A DNA stretch of 64,000 nucleotides, from contig CANQQF010000004.1 in assembly GCA_947625985.1 (NCBI GenBank), forward strand, positions 1-64,000. Reading direction: 5' to 3'. The notes beneath the pieces were generated by a model. That model was not told where the DNA came from, did no database searches, and worked only from the letters and a program-made list of their open reading frames with translations. Of this stretch, positions 44,124 to 54,800 are shown piece by piece (the stretch's first letter is position 1; the number at the start of each line of letters is the position of its first letter). The position numbers and the translations under genes were made by a program. Origin of the DNA: an uncultured Clostridia bacterium. GTDB lineage: Bacteria > Bacillota_A > Clostridia > TANB77 > CAG-508.

Positions 44124-44537
44124 ATGGAATATGAAGAAAAAAAAACTGTTAGATGTCCAGAAATAGATATAGATGGAAATATTTCAGGAGGAAGAGAATT
44201 TGATTTAGATATAACAATACCTGTTGATGATAGAGATTTCATATATGGAATTGTAAAAAATAGTTTTAAAGAGCCAATAAAGAATGCAGCTGTAAAATTA
44301 GTTGAAGTTGTTTGTGAAGAAGGAAAAAAAGAACGTAAACCAATAGGTCATACATTTACTGACAGAGAGGGAGAATTTGTATTTGGTCCATTATGTCCTG
44401 ATAAAAAATATGCTGTACAAATTTGGGCAAACCAAACAAAAAATATAAAAATATGTGCAAAATGTAACAGAGAAGGTTTTTGCTTAAAAGGTAGTAAACA
44501 AGATAGATGTGAATGTGTAGCTAAATCTGCTAAATAA
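44124..44537 (+). CDS. Carboxypeptidase-regulatory/CnaB-like domain protein with Cys-rich tail
   Basis: A 137-residue protein with no signal peptide. Residues about 35-112 form a prealbumin-like beta sandwich (YGIVKNSFKEPIKNAAVKLVEV, HTFTDREGEFVFGPLCP, KYAVQIWA). The tail is Cys-rich (CAKC, FC, CEC), as if to bind metal or cross-link. Relatives are widespread in clostridia and have no known function. The ATG at 44124 follows AAGGAAG; an upstream GTG was not used. It has its own promoter and terminator. Confidence 0.75.
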   Translation: MEYEEKKTVRCPEIDIDGNISGGREFDLDITIPVDDRDFIYGIVKNSFKEPIKNAAVKLVEVVCEEGKKERKPIGHTFTDREGEFVFGPLCPDKKYAVQIWANQTKNIKICAKCNREGFCLKGSKQDRCECVAKSAK

Positions 44538-44540
44538 ATA

Positions 44541-44573
44541 AAAAAGGAAGCCAAAAATGTTGGCTTCTTTTTT
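44541..44573 (+). terminator. Terminator after the CnaB-like gene
   Basis: A-rich arm plus GAAGCCAA (44547-44554) pairs with TTGGCTTC (44560-44567) plus T6. Confidence 0.9.
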
Positions 44574-44670
44574 AATAAAATTTAACATACAAAACTAAAA
44601 AAGTATTTATTTAAAAAACTAAAATTAAAAAAAATAAAGTTAAAGAACTATAAAAGTATATATAAAAGAC

Positions 44671-44699
44671 TTTACAAAATTAACTAAATGTGGTAGAAT
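44671..44699 (+). promoter_or_regulatory. Promoter of the rpsF-ssb-rpsR operon
   Basis: TTTACA (44671-44676), a 17-nt spacer and TAGAAT (44694-44699). The leader of about 80 nt holds ACTCACT...AGTGGGT (about 44738-44762), a 7-bp hairpin. I do not see the CCG-bearing motif of known S6:S18 leader sites. Confidence 0.6.
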
Positions 44700-44787
44700 A
44701 TCAATGTTTTAGAAATAGAAATAACTATTTTTAAATCTCTACTCACTCTAAAAGAAGTGGGTTATTATCCAAAGGGAGGTGAAAATA

Positions 44788-45072
44788 ATGAATAAATACG
44801 AGAGTATAATCATTGTTAATCCAAATATAGAAGAAGCTACTCTTAAAGAGTTAGAAGATAAGTTCACAGGATTAATTAATGAAAATGGAAAAGTAGAATC
44901 TGTTGAAAATATGGGTAAAAAAAGATTAGCTTATGAAATTAAAAAGAATAAAGAAGGAATATATATGTTATTTAACTTCGAAGCTAAACCAGATTCTATA
45001 GCTGAACTTGAGAGAGTTTACAGAATTACTGATGAAATTATGAAATTCATCGTTGTAAAAAAAGAAGATTAA
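44788..45072 (+). CDS. rpsF: 30S ribosomal protein S6
   Basis: A 94-residue ribosomal protein of the 30S platform that pairs with S18. MNKYESIIIVNPN and KKRLAYEIKKNKEGIYMLFNF and a final EIMKFIVVK are typical. The ATG at 44788 follows GGGAGGTG; a GTG three codons earlier is part of that site. First gene of the standard rpsF-ssb-rpsR operon. Confidence 0.97.
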   Translation: MNKYESIIIVNPNIEEATLKELEDKFTGLINENGKVESVENMGKKRLAYEIKKNKEGIYMLFNFEAKPDSIAELERVYRITDEIMKFIVVKKED

Positions 45073-45114
45073 GAGAAAAAGGGGCTTTAATTAAAGTAAG
45101 AAAGGTGATATAAA

Positions 45115-45555
45115 ATGAACAAAGTAGTTTTAATGGGAAGACTTACAAGAGATCCAGAAGTAAGATATACACAAACAAATAATACATTAGTTGCTTCATT
45201 TAGCTTAGCAGTTAATAGAAGATTTGCTAATCAAAATGGAGAAAGACAAGCAGATTTTATTAATGTTGTAGCATGGAGTAAAACAGGTGAATTTTGTAGT
45301 AAATACTTTAAGAAAGGTCAACAAGTAGGAATAATTGGAAGAATCCAAACAAGAAACTGGGATGATGATCAAGGTGTAAAACACTATGTAACAGAAGTTG
45401 TCGCAGAAGAAGCTTATTTTGCAGATAGCAAAAGAGAAGCTGATAATTCTATGGGAGGAACATTCGAAGACACATTTGGAACAACAGCTTTAGGAAATAA
45501 TAATAACAGTAGTGATGATTTTGATGTATCTTCAGATGATGACCTACCATTCTAG
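45115..45555 (+). CDS. ssb: Single-stranded DNA-binding protein
   Basis: A 146-residue SSB with an OB domain (MNKVVLMGRLTRDPEVRYTQTN, FINVVAWSKTGEFCSKYFKKGQQVGIIGRIQTRNW), a Gly/Asn/Ser-rich linker, and the acidic tip DDDLPF that recruits partner proteins. It sits between rpsF and rpsR, the standard place. Confidence 0.97.
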   Translation: MNKVVLMGRLTRDPEVRYTQTNNTLVASFSLAVNRRFANQNGERQADFINVVAWSKTGEFCSKYFKKGQQVGIIGRIQTRNWDDDQGVKHYVTEVVAEEAYFADSKREADNSMGGTFEDTFGTTALGNNNNSSDDFDVSSDDDLPF

Positions 45556-45579
45556 TCTTTGAAGGGAGGAAATATTGAA

Positions 45580-45855
45580 ATGGCTGATAAAAAACAAAAT
45601 AAAAGAAATAAAAACTATGATGATGATTATAATCCAAGATTTAGAAAACAAAGAAAAAAAGTATGCATATTATGTAGTGACAAAAACTTTGAATTAGATT
45701 ATAAGAATGCAGATCAATTAAAAAAGTTTATTAATGAAAAAGGTAAAATCTTACCTAGAAGAACAACAGGGGCTTGTGCTAAACATCAAAGAGATATTAC
45801 ATTAGCAGTAAAAAGAGCTAGACATATAGCTATTTTACCTTATACACAACAATAA
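45580..45855 (+). CDS. rpsR: 30S ribosomal protein S18
   Basis: A 91-residue protein with a charged N-terminal extension and the S18 core: [60 protein letters not shown]. Two cysteine pairs (CILC and C...H) suggest the zinc-binding form. The ATG at 45580 follows GGGAGG. Confidence 0.97.
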   Translation: MADKKQNKRNKNYDDDYNPRFRKQRKKVCILCSDKNFELDYKNADQLKKFINEKGKILPRRTTGACAKHQRDITLAVKRARHIAILPYTQQ

Positions 45856-45888
45856 AAAAAGTGTTGATATAGTCAACACTTTTTTTTT
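45854..45888 (+). terminator. Terminator of the rpsF-ssb-rpsR operon
   Basis: A 14-bp stem (A7 GTGTTGA with TCAACAC T7), a 5-nt loop and a T8 tract. Confidence 0.93.
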
Positions 45889-45983
45889 AGAAATGAAATT
45901 TAAATTTAAACTACAAAACATTTACAATTTAATAGTAGTGTGCTATAATTCAACTATATGAACAATAAAAAATGAGGTGGATT

Positions 45984-47078
45984 ATGAATCAGATTTTAAA
46001 TGTTGATGATATAAATACTAAAAAACCAAATAAAAAAGAAAAAAAGAAAAAACAGAAAGAAAAAAGGAATAATAACAATTATAGTAATTATGATAATTAT
46101 GCAATGAGTGGTAGTCGACATAGAAATAGTGCTATTGAAATAATAAAAATTGTTAAATTTTTTGCAATAGCTTTAATAATATTTGGAATTTTTAATATAG
46201 GTACAGCTTCATATGGAATAGTAAAAGGAAAACAACAAAAAGAGAATGCACCAGTAAAACCAACAATTGAAGCAGAAGTATCGCAAAGCTCACCTAATAA
46301 AGTAGATATTAAAGTAAGCGGTAAAAATACAATAAATGAATTGGTTTATAGTTGGAATAAAAAAGAAGAAGTAAAGGTAAATGGAAATAATAGGACAGAG
46401 TTTACCGAAACAATAATATTGCCAGCTGGAGATAATACACTTGATATTAGAGTTACAGATTCTATGGGACAAGTGCAAACAGCTACAAAGACATTTAGTA
46501 GAGAAGCTTTAATAGATATCGATGTTATAAATGCTTCACCAAAAGTAAAGATAACTTTAGCAGGAAAAGATCAAGTTCAAATTCAGTCTATGACATATCG
46601 TTGGAATGACGAACAAGCGACAACACTTGAAGTTAATGCCCCAACATTTGAAAAGGAAATAGATGTACCTCAAGGAGAAAACACGTTAAAAATAGAGGCT
46701 GTTGATATCAATGGAAATGTTGAAACATTTGAACAGGAAATAAATGGTGAAGAGCAACCTGAATCAGCAGAAAGTAGTGAAAGTACTGGTAGTGAAGGTA
46801 CTGGTAGTGAAGGTACTGGTAGTGAAGGTACTGGTAGTGAGCCACAAGTAGTAGTAACACGAGACGAAAATGCGTTTATAATAGATGCATCAGATCAAGT
46901 AGGAATAGTAAGAGTTGAATTTGTTATAAATGAATCAATATCTAAGTTTAAAGAAGTAGATAATCAAAAAAAATTCCATGATACCTATCCACTACAAGAA
47001 GGTGAAAATAAGATTGAAGTAACAGTATATAATGCTAATGGACAAACTGGTACATTTAGAGCTCGTTTAAAGAAATAA
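45984..47078 (+). CDS. Single-pass membrane protein with three Ig-like outer repeats
   Basis: A 364-residue protein. The basic, Asn/Lys-rich cytoplasmic start precedes one membrane helix (about 56-79). The outer part holds three beta-sandwich repeats of about 75 residues, each closing with a similar phrase: PAGDNTLDIRVTDSMGQVQT, PQGENTLKIEAVDINGNVET, QEGENKIEVTVYNANGQTGT. Such repeats are Ig-like surface modules. A GTGSE pentapeptide linker (four units) separates the second and third. It lacks catalytic motifs. The ATG at 45984 follows GAGGTGG. Confidence 0.75.
   Translation: MNQILNVDDINTKKPNKKEKKKKQKEKRNNNNYSNYDNYAMSGSRHRNSAIEIIKIVKFFAIALIIFGIFNIGTASYGIVKGKQQKENAPVKPTIEAEVSQSSPNKVDIKVSGKNTINELVYSWNKKEEVKVNGNNRTEFTETIILPAGDNTLDIRVTDSMGQVQTATKTFSREALIDIDVINASPKVKITLAGKDQVQIQSMTYRWNDEQATTLEVNAPTFEKEIDVPQGENTLKIEAVDINGNVETFEQEINGEEQPESAESSESTGSEGTGSEGTGSEGTGSEPQVVVTRDENAFIIDASDQVGIVRVEFVINESISKFKEVDNQKKFHDTYPLQEGENKIEVTVYNANGQTGTFRARLKK
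46782..46841 (+). repeat. 15-bp tandem repeat encoding (S/G)TGSE x4
   Basis: Four nearly identical 15-bp units (GGTACTGGTAGTGAA) in frame. Changes in copy number would alter the linker length between Ig-like domains without breaking the frame. Confidence 0.9.
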
Positions 47079-47096
47079 ACCGGAAAGGGGATACTA

Positions 47097-48020
47097 ATGA
47101 TTAATGAGATATATATTATTGATGATGATGATTCTTCAATAGTTATCTTTCAAGAGTTATTTAAGAATGATAAAGATTATAAGTTTATCAGTGTAAAGAC
47201 GCAAGATATTGATGTGGCACTAAAGAATATTCCATCATTGATTGTAATTAATGAAGATGCTATAGATAGAAATGTTGTCGAACTATGTAGAAAAATAAGA
47301 CGAGATGAAGATAACCAGATAACACCAGTTATAGTAGTATCTTCAAAAAGCAGTAGAGAACATAGAATACAGATTTTGGAGGAATCAATTGAATATTTTA
47401 TAAAAAAACCAGTTGATGAAAAATATTTATATTATACAGTAAAAAATCTTGGAAGATTATTAGCAATAAACAGAAGAATAAGTCCTTTGACAGGATTGCC
47501 TGGAAATGTACAAATACATGCTGAATTAAAGAAAAGAATTTCAAGACAAGAACATTTTTCAGTTTTATATTTCGATTTAGATAATTTTAAAGCATATAAT
47601 GACGTATATGGATTTTTGAAAGGAGATCAAATTATTGAGTTTACAGCAAATATCATAGTGAAGAATGTACATGAAGAAGAAGGTGATACATTTGTTGGAC
47701 ACATAGGTGGAGATGATTTTGTAGCGATTGTACCAACACTATATGCGGAAAGATTATGCCAAAAAATTTTAGCAGAATTTGATTCACAAGTAGGTAGGTT
47801 TTTTACAGATAGAGATTTAGAGAAAGGATATATAGAAGTAGCAAATCGTAAAGGAATTATAGAGCAATTTCCATTGACTTCTTTATCAATAGGGCTTGTT
47901 GTAGGTGAAGTTGGAAGATTTTCAAATATACTTGAAATTGGTGAAGTTGGTGCACAAGTTAAGCACGCAGCAAAATCAGTAATGGGAAGTAGTTATGCAG
48001 TAGATAGAAGAAGATCTTAA
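47097..48020 (+). CDS. Pseudo-receiver / GGDEF-type protein
   Basis: A 307-residue protein with a response-regulator receiver fold (about 1-122) and a GGDEF-like domain (about 128-305). In the receiver the acidic cluster IDDDDSS and the Lys of KKP are kept, but the phosphorylated Asp is Asn52 (LIVINED), so it is unlikely to be phosphorylated. The GGDEF signature reads GGDDF (204-208), inside GHIGGDDF, a variant used by a subset of the family. DLDNFKAYND and LTGLPGN are standard. Diguanylate cyclase activity is uncertain; it may instead be a c-di-GMP or nucleotide sensor. Confidence 0.85.
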   Translation: MINEIYIIDDDDSSIVIFQELFKNDKDYKFISVKTQDIDVALKNIPSLIVINEDAIDRNVVELCRKIRRDEDNQITPVIVVSSKSSREHRIQILEESIEYFIKKPVDEKYLYYTVKNLGRLLAINRRISPLTGLPGNVQIHAELKKRISRQEHFSVLYFDLDNFKAYNDVYGFLKGDQIIEFTANIIVKNVHEEEGDTFVGHIGGDDFVAIVPTLYAERLCQKILAEFDSQVGRFFTDRDLEKGYIEVANRKGIIEQFPLTSLSIGLVVGEVGRFSNILEIGEVGAQVKHAAKSVMGSSYAVDRRRS

Positions 48021-48031
48021 TCATAATAAGG

Positions 48032-48065
48032 GTCCCTTTCTAATATTTATATATTAGGAGGGGAC
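48032..48065 (+). promoter_or_regulatory. Hairpin that hides the cwlD ribosome site
   Basis: Positions 48032-48045 pair with 48052-48065 (14 bp with two G.U pairs) around a 6-nt loop. The right arm contains AGGAGGGG, the ribosome site of cwlD. A short T-run follows, so it could also act as a weak terminator of the GGDEF gene. Confidence 0.6.
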
Positions 48066-48069
48066 TTTT

Positions 48070-48789
48070 GTGTTGTTTAAAAAGTTAGAAATGATAGTTG
48101 TCGCACTTATTGTAAGTGTTACAATGATTTCTTTAAAAGCTAATGAAAATATAAAACAAGAGAAAAATGAAATTACTCAAGAAACAACCGCGACACCTGT
48201 ATCAGGGAAAGTTGTAATTTTAGATGCTGGTCATGGTGGTGAAGACGGTGGAGCTGTAAGTAGTAATGGTATAAGTGAAGCGGAGATAAATTTACAGATT
48301 ACATTAAAAGTACAACAACTATTGGAACAAAATGGAACAACAGTATTATTAACACGTTCAGATGAAAATGCAATATATGATTTAAATTCAAAAACTTTAA
48401 GGCAAAAGAAAGTATCAGATATAAAAAATAGGACTCAAATAGGTAATAATAGTTCAGCAGATATTTTTGTTTCAATTCATCTTAATAAAATACCGCAGCA
48501 GCAATATTATGGATGGCAATGTTTCTATAAAGATAAAAATGAACAAAGTGAAAAATTAGCGAAATGTATTCAAAACAATTTAAATCAAGCAATTCAAAAA
48601 GAAAATAAAAGACTAGCTATGAAAATAAATGATATTTATATTGTAAAAAAAGTAGAAATACCAATAAGTATAGTTGAGTGTGGATTTCTATCAAATCCAC
48701 AAGAAGAACAAGAATTACAGCAAGATGAATATCAAGAAAAATTGGCATGGGGAATATATACAGGAATTTGTGAATATTTTGAAGAATAA
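48070..48789 (+). CDS. cwlD: N-acetylmuramoyl-L-alanine amidase CwlD
   Basis: Amidase_3 family hydrolase that in spore formers makes muramic delta-lactam in the cortex. 239 residues, with a hydrophobic N-terminal segment (about 5-20) that would serve as signal or anchor. Zinc and catalytic residues: GHGGEDGG (His), ISEAEINLQ (Glu), SIHLN (His) and VECGFLSN (Glu). The short form without cell-wall-binding domains fits CwlD. The GTG at 48070 lies 5 nt after AGGAGGGG; a TTG in the next codon is an alternative. Confidence 0.88.
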   Translation: MLFKKLEMIVVALIVSVTMISLKANENIKQEKNEITQETTATPVSGKVVILDAGHGGEDGGAVSSNGISEAEINLQITLKVQQLLEQNGTTVLLTRSDENAIYDLNSKTLRQKKVSDIKNRTQIGNNSSADIFVSIHLNKIPQQQYYGWQCFYKDKNEQSEKLAKCIQNNLNQAIQKENKRLAMKINDIYIVKKVEIPISIVECGFLSNPQEEQELQQDEYQEKLAWGIYTGICEYFEE

Positions 48790-48797
48790 GATTGTAT

Positions 48798-48858
48798 AAA
48801 AATTCCACAATTTGCAAATAATATGTGTAAAACATAATTGCAAGGAGTGGAATTTTTT
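48798..48858 (+). promoter_or_regulatory. Terminator-like hairpin over the ribosome site of the glucan synthase gene
   Basis: AAAAATTCCAC (48798-48808) pairs with GTGGAATTTTT (48847-48857), and inside it TTGCAA (48812-48817) pairs with TTGCAA (48838-48843). The right arm includes most of AAGGAGTGG and the T-run overlaps the TTG start. It looks like an intrinsic terminator of cwlD that also hides the start of the next gene. Confidence 0.6.
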
Positions 48859-51800
48859 GAAAGTAAATAAAATTTTGCAAATTAGTGGCACAATGTTAAC
48901 AAAGGAACAGTTACAAAAACATTTAGAAAAAATTGCTTCAGAACAAAATATAACTATTAAATCACAAAAAGAAACATATCCGGTACCACATATGTTAGAA
49001 AATTTTAAAATGATACAAGAAGTATATCAAGTTTTAAATGAACATTTAAAACTTGGAATTACAATACATCCAGCTGGTGAATGGATTTTAGATAATTTAT
49101 ATGCAATTGAAGAAACTGTTAAAATGATTCAGAGAGAATTAACATTAAAGAAATATATAAATTTCCCTGGAATAATAAATGGAAATTATGCAGGATTTGC
49201 AAGAGTATATGTACTAGCTAGTGAAATTATTGCATATACAGATAATGATATAAAACGAGAGAATTTAGAAGAATATTTAATTAGTTATCAAAATAAAAAA
49301 ACTTTAAGTATGGACGAAATATGGAATATAGGAATTTTTCTTCAAATAGCAGTAATAGAAAATATAGCTCAAATTTGTAAATCAATTTATGCTAGTCAAA
49401 TGCAGAAACTAAAAGCAGAAAATATAGTAGAGAGAATTGTTGAAAATAAAGAAAAGCAACTCAAAGAACCTTTGAAAAAAATAGAAGGTTTTGAAGAAAT
49501 AGTTTATCCTAATACTCGTTATTCATTTATAGAATATATGTCTTTTATTTTGAAACGTTATGGAAAAAAAGGATATAGTTTTTTAAGAGTTTTAGAGGAA
49601 ACTGTTGAGATGACAGGAACTACAATTTCAGATGTAATAAAAAAAGAGCATTTTGATATAGCAATGAAAAAAGTACTGATGGGAAACGGAATTACAAGTA
49701 TTAAAGAGCTTCAAAGATTAAATTTTCTAGATATGTTTGAGAGAATAAATGGAGTAGAAGATTTATTAAAGCAAGATCCAGCAGGTATATACGAATTTAT
49801 GGACTACAAAACAAAAGAATATTACAGAACAAAAATAAAAGAAATTGCAAATACAACAAGGATTTCTGAAATATATATTACGAAAAAAATAATAGAATTA
49901 GCAAAACAAAAAGATATTTTTTTAAAAGAAGCACATATAGGCTACTATATTATAGGAAATGGAATAAATGATTTATATGATGCATTAGGATATAAGAATA
50001 GTAGAAAAATGAAAATAAGAAATAAAGTAAAATTTTATATTTTTAGCATTATAAGTTTAAGCAGTATATTATCGTTGGTTACAACTCTTTCATTAAAAGT
50101 CCATCAAATAAATTTTGGATTATTTTTAATAGGTTTTCTGATATTCTTTATTCCAGCTTCCGAAATTGTAATACAGTTGATTCAATGGATGTTGGGAAAA
50201 TTTGTAAAGCCTAAAATGATTCCAAAACTAGATATGCAAAAAGGAATCCCTGAAGAATATGCAACAATGGTAGTAATACCTACTATATTAAATAGTAGTA
50301 AAAAAACTAAACAATTAATAAAAAAGTTAGAAGTTTTTTATCTAGCAAATAAGTCAAAAAATATATATTTTACATTGCTTGGAGATTGTACTGAAAGTAA
50401 AAATAAACAAATGCCATTTGATGAAGATATAATAAAAACAGGAAAAGAAACAATTCAAAAATTAAATGAAAAATATAAAGTAAAAGAAAACGAATTTCCA
50501 ATATTTAATTTTATTTATAGGAAAAGAAAATGGAATGAGAAACAAGGAAAGTACTTAGGTTGGGAACGAAAAAGAGGGATGTTATATCAATTAAATGAGT
50601 TTTTATTAGGAAAGGAACAAGAAGATTTCCAAGTAAATACATTAGAAGGAAATGTACCTAAAATAAAATATATAATAACACTTGATGCAGATACAGATTT
50701 AGTATTAAATTCTGCATTTGAACTAGTTGGAGCTATGACACATATATTAAACTTACCAGTTATTGATGAACGAACAAATACTGTTATAGATGGTTATGGA
50801 TTAATACAACCAAGGGTTGGAGTTAATTTAGAAATAAGCAATAAGAATTTATTTACAAAAATATTTGCGGGAGCAGGAGGAATTGATTTATATACAAATG
50901 CTATATCAGATATGTATCAAGATAATTTTGAAGAAGGGATTTTTACTGGAAAAGGAATTTATGATTTACAAGTATTTCAGAGAGTAATGAAAAATAAAAT
51001 TCCTGAAAACACAGTCTTAAGTCACGATTTATTAGAAGGAAGCTATGTAAGAACTGGATTAGCAACAGATATAGTAATTATGGATGGATATCCTGAAAAA
51101 TACAATAGTTTTATGAGTAGACTGTCACGATGGATACGTGGTGATTGGCAGATTTTAAAATGGTTAAAAAGAAAAAGTTCTTTAAATATGTTATCTAAAT
51201 ATAAAATATTTGATAATCTCAGAAGAAGTATTTTTGAAATAAGTATAATGATTGGATATATTTTTTTGCTTATAATAAATATTTTCTACAAAAAGATAAC
51301 ATTTGGATTTTCAATAGGGCTAACTATTATTGTAATTTTACCTTTTATATTAGAATTACTAAATTTAATAATCTTTAAAAAACAAGGTGAGCAAAAGCAG
51401 AAAACTTTCACTCCACAAATTTCAGGTGTAAAAGGAGCTTTTTTTAGAGCTGTAATAACATTTGGTTGTTTGCCATATAAAGCATATACATCAATTAAGG
51501 CAATAACAAAGACTTTATATAGAGTATGTATAACACATAAAAATATGCTAGAATGGACAACTTCAGAAGAAGCGGAAAGACAAGCAAAAACCGACATTTG
51601 GTCATACTTAAATCAAATGTGGTTTAATTTGCTATCAGGTGTAATTGCAATTACAATAGGAGTATATAGAATTAACGCATTTTCATTAATTTCTGGCATT
51701 ATTTGGGTTTTAACCCCTATTTTAATGTGCTATATAAGTCGTGAAGAAACAGAATTAAAACCTGTACAAAAAATAACAGAAGAAGACCAGAAATATATTT

Positions 51801-54800
51801 TTGAAATAGGGAAAAAAACATGGAGTTTTTTTGAAAAATTTTTAAATAAGAGAAATAATTATTTAATACCAGACAATTATCAAGAAGATAGAAAAGAGGT
51901 AATAATCCCAAGGACATCATCAACAAATATAGGACTTTCAATGTTAGCAGTTATTGCTGCATATGACTTAAAATATATAAATTTAGAAAGATGTATGGAT
52001 TTATTAAATAATATAATAACAACAATAAGTGAACTTCCAAAATGGAATGGGCATCTATATAACTGGTATGAGATTAGAAAAAAAGAGCCACTAATTCCAA
52101 GATATATATCCACAGTAGATAGTGGGAATTTTGTAGGGTATTTATATGTTACAAAGAGCTTTTTAATAGAAATATTAAAAAACACGAAAGAGAAAGAAAG
52201 ACCTAATATTAATAATAATCAAATTAAAAATCAAATAGAAATAGTGGGAAATATGATAGAGGAAACTAATTTTTCTTTGTTATATCATAAAGAGCATCAA
52301 ATTTTTTCAATTGGATTTAATATTGAAGAAAATAAATTGACAGATTCATATTATGATTTATTGGCTTCAGAAGCAAGACAGGCAAGCTTAGTAGCTATAG
52401 CTAAAAAAGATGTACCTGTAAAACATTGGAGCAGTTTAAGTAGAACATTAACTACAGTTGGGAAGTATAAAGGACTGATTTCATGGTCTGGAACAGCTTT
52501 TGAGTATTTAATGCCTAACATAAATATGAAAAATTATAAAGGTAGCTTGCTTGATGAATCTTGTAAATTTATGTTAATGAATCAGATGGAGTATACTAAA
52601 AAATTAAACATACCTTGGGGAATTTCAGAAGCTGCTTTTAATGTTAAAGATTTACACTCGAACTATCAATACAAAGCATTTGGAATTCCATGGTTGGGTT
52701 TAAAAAGAGGATTAGCAGATGAAATGGTAGTTAGTTCTTATGGAAGCATATTAGCAATTAACGAAATTCCTAAAGATGTTGTAAAAAACTTAAAAGTACT
52801 TGATGAACAAGGAATGTATAATAAATATGGTTTTTATGAAGCGATTGATTATACACCTGAAAGAGTAGAAAAAGGAAAAAGAGCAAGTGTTGTAAAAACA
52901 TATATGGCACATCATCAAGCGTTAATTTTGTTATCCATAAACAACTTTTTTAATAATAATATTTTTCAAAAAAGATTTTCTGACAATCCAGAGATTGAGG
53001 CAGTAAACATATTACTGCAAGAACGTATACCAGAAAAAGTGATTATAACTAAAGAGAATAAAGAAAAAGTAGAAAAACCAAAATATTTTGATTACGAAAA
53101 TTATACCAAACAAACATATAGAAAAATAGATACAAGAATAGTTAAAGGTAATGTAATATCAAATGAAGATTATACAGTAGCTATGAATCAATATGGAATG
53201 GGTTTTAGCAAATATAAAGATATATATATTAATAGATTTAAAGAAACTAAACCTTATAACCAAGGAATACAATTTTATATAAAAAATATTAAATCAAAAT
53301 CAATTTGGAATATGTCATATGAAAAAGATGAAGAAAGTCAATACAAAGTTTCTTTTATGCCAGATAAAAATGAAATAGAAAAAATAAATGGAAGTATAAA
53401 AAGCAAGATTGAAAGCATAGTAGTTCCTAATGAACCAGTTGAAATAAGAAGACTTTCTTTAGAAAATATAGGTAATGATGAAGAGGTTTTAGAGATAACA
53501 TCGTTTTTTGAACCAATATTATCAGATAAATTTCAAGACTATGCACATCAGGCTTTTAATAATCTTTTTTTGAATTTTAATTTTAATAACGAAACAGATA
53601 GTATTGAAATTAGAAGAAAAAGCTTATATTTGAAAACAAGTCTATATACTGAAGATGAATCTATCGGAGATGTTGAATATGAAATAGATAAAGAAAAATT
53701 TTTAGGAAGAGGAAATTTAGGAATCCCTAAAATGATAAAAAATTCTATACCTTTTTCAAAACATATAGGAATTGTTACTGATCCAATTGTGGCTTTAAAG
53801 AAAACGGTAAAAGTACCAGTAGGTAAAAAAGTAAAAATAAATTTAATCATATCTGTCGGGGAAAATGAGGAAATCGTTAAAGAAAATTTAATAAAATATC
53901 AATCACAAGAAAATATAAAATTAGCTTTTGATTTATCTAAAGTTAGAGTAGAAGAAGAGAGTAGATATTTGGGAATAAAAGGTAGAGATATAGAGTTATA
54001 TCAAAAACTAATGACTTATATAGTTTTTGACAACCCTATTAGATCTATCAATATAAAAAAACTTCCAAAAGATAGATATCAGAAACAAGAAATATGGAAA
54101 TATGGAATATCAGGAGACTTACCTATATTACTTGTAAAAATAAAAGATGTAAATGATAGTTATGTGATAAAGGAAGCTTTAAAAGCATATGAATATTTGA
54201 AAATTAAAAATATAGAAACAGAATTAGTTATAATTGATGAAGAAAAACATAGTTATGAAAATTATGTAAAAGAAGAAATAGAAACAGAAATTTTAAATAA
54301 CCATATGGGATTTATGAAAAATATAAAGGGAGGAATTTTTCATATTTCAAAAGAGGAAGTTAGTAGAGAAGATGTATCATTAATTGAATTTCTAGCAACA
54401 GTAGTTATAGATAGTAGTGTTGGTGGAATTGAAAATAATTTAAGAGAAAATGAAGAAAGATATTTGGAACAATATAAATTAATTAGTGATGAACCGAAAA
54501 AACCAGGGGTTGTTATAGAAGAAAATGAAGATATAGATATTTTAAGTAACAAGGAAAATTTAAAATATTATAATGAATATGGAGGATTTTCAGAAGATGG
54601 GAAACAATATTTAATAAGAACAAATAAAGAAAATAGATTGCCAACAGTATGGTCACATATTATGGCAAATGAAAAGTTTGGAACTGTTATAACAGAAAAT
54701 ATGGGTGGATATACTTGGTATAAAAATTGTAGATTAAATAGAGTAAGTACATGGCACAATGACGCAACATTAGACATACCTTCAGAGATAATTTTTATAA

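Noticed and set aside
44700..44787. S6:S18-binding rpsF leader
   Set aside because: There is a leader hairpin, but I cannot find the CCG-containing motif that defines the known structure.
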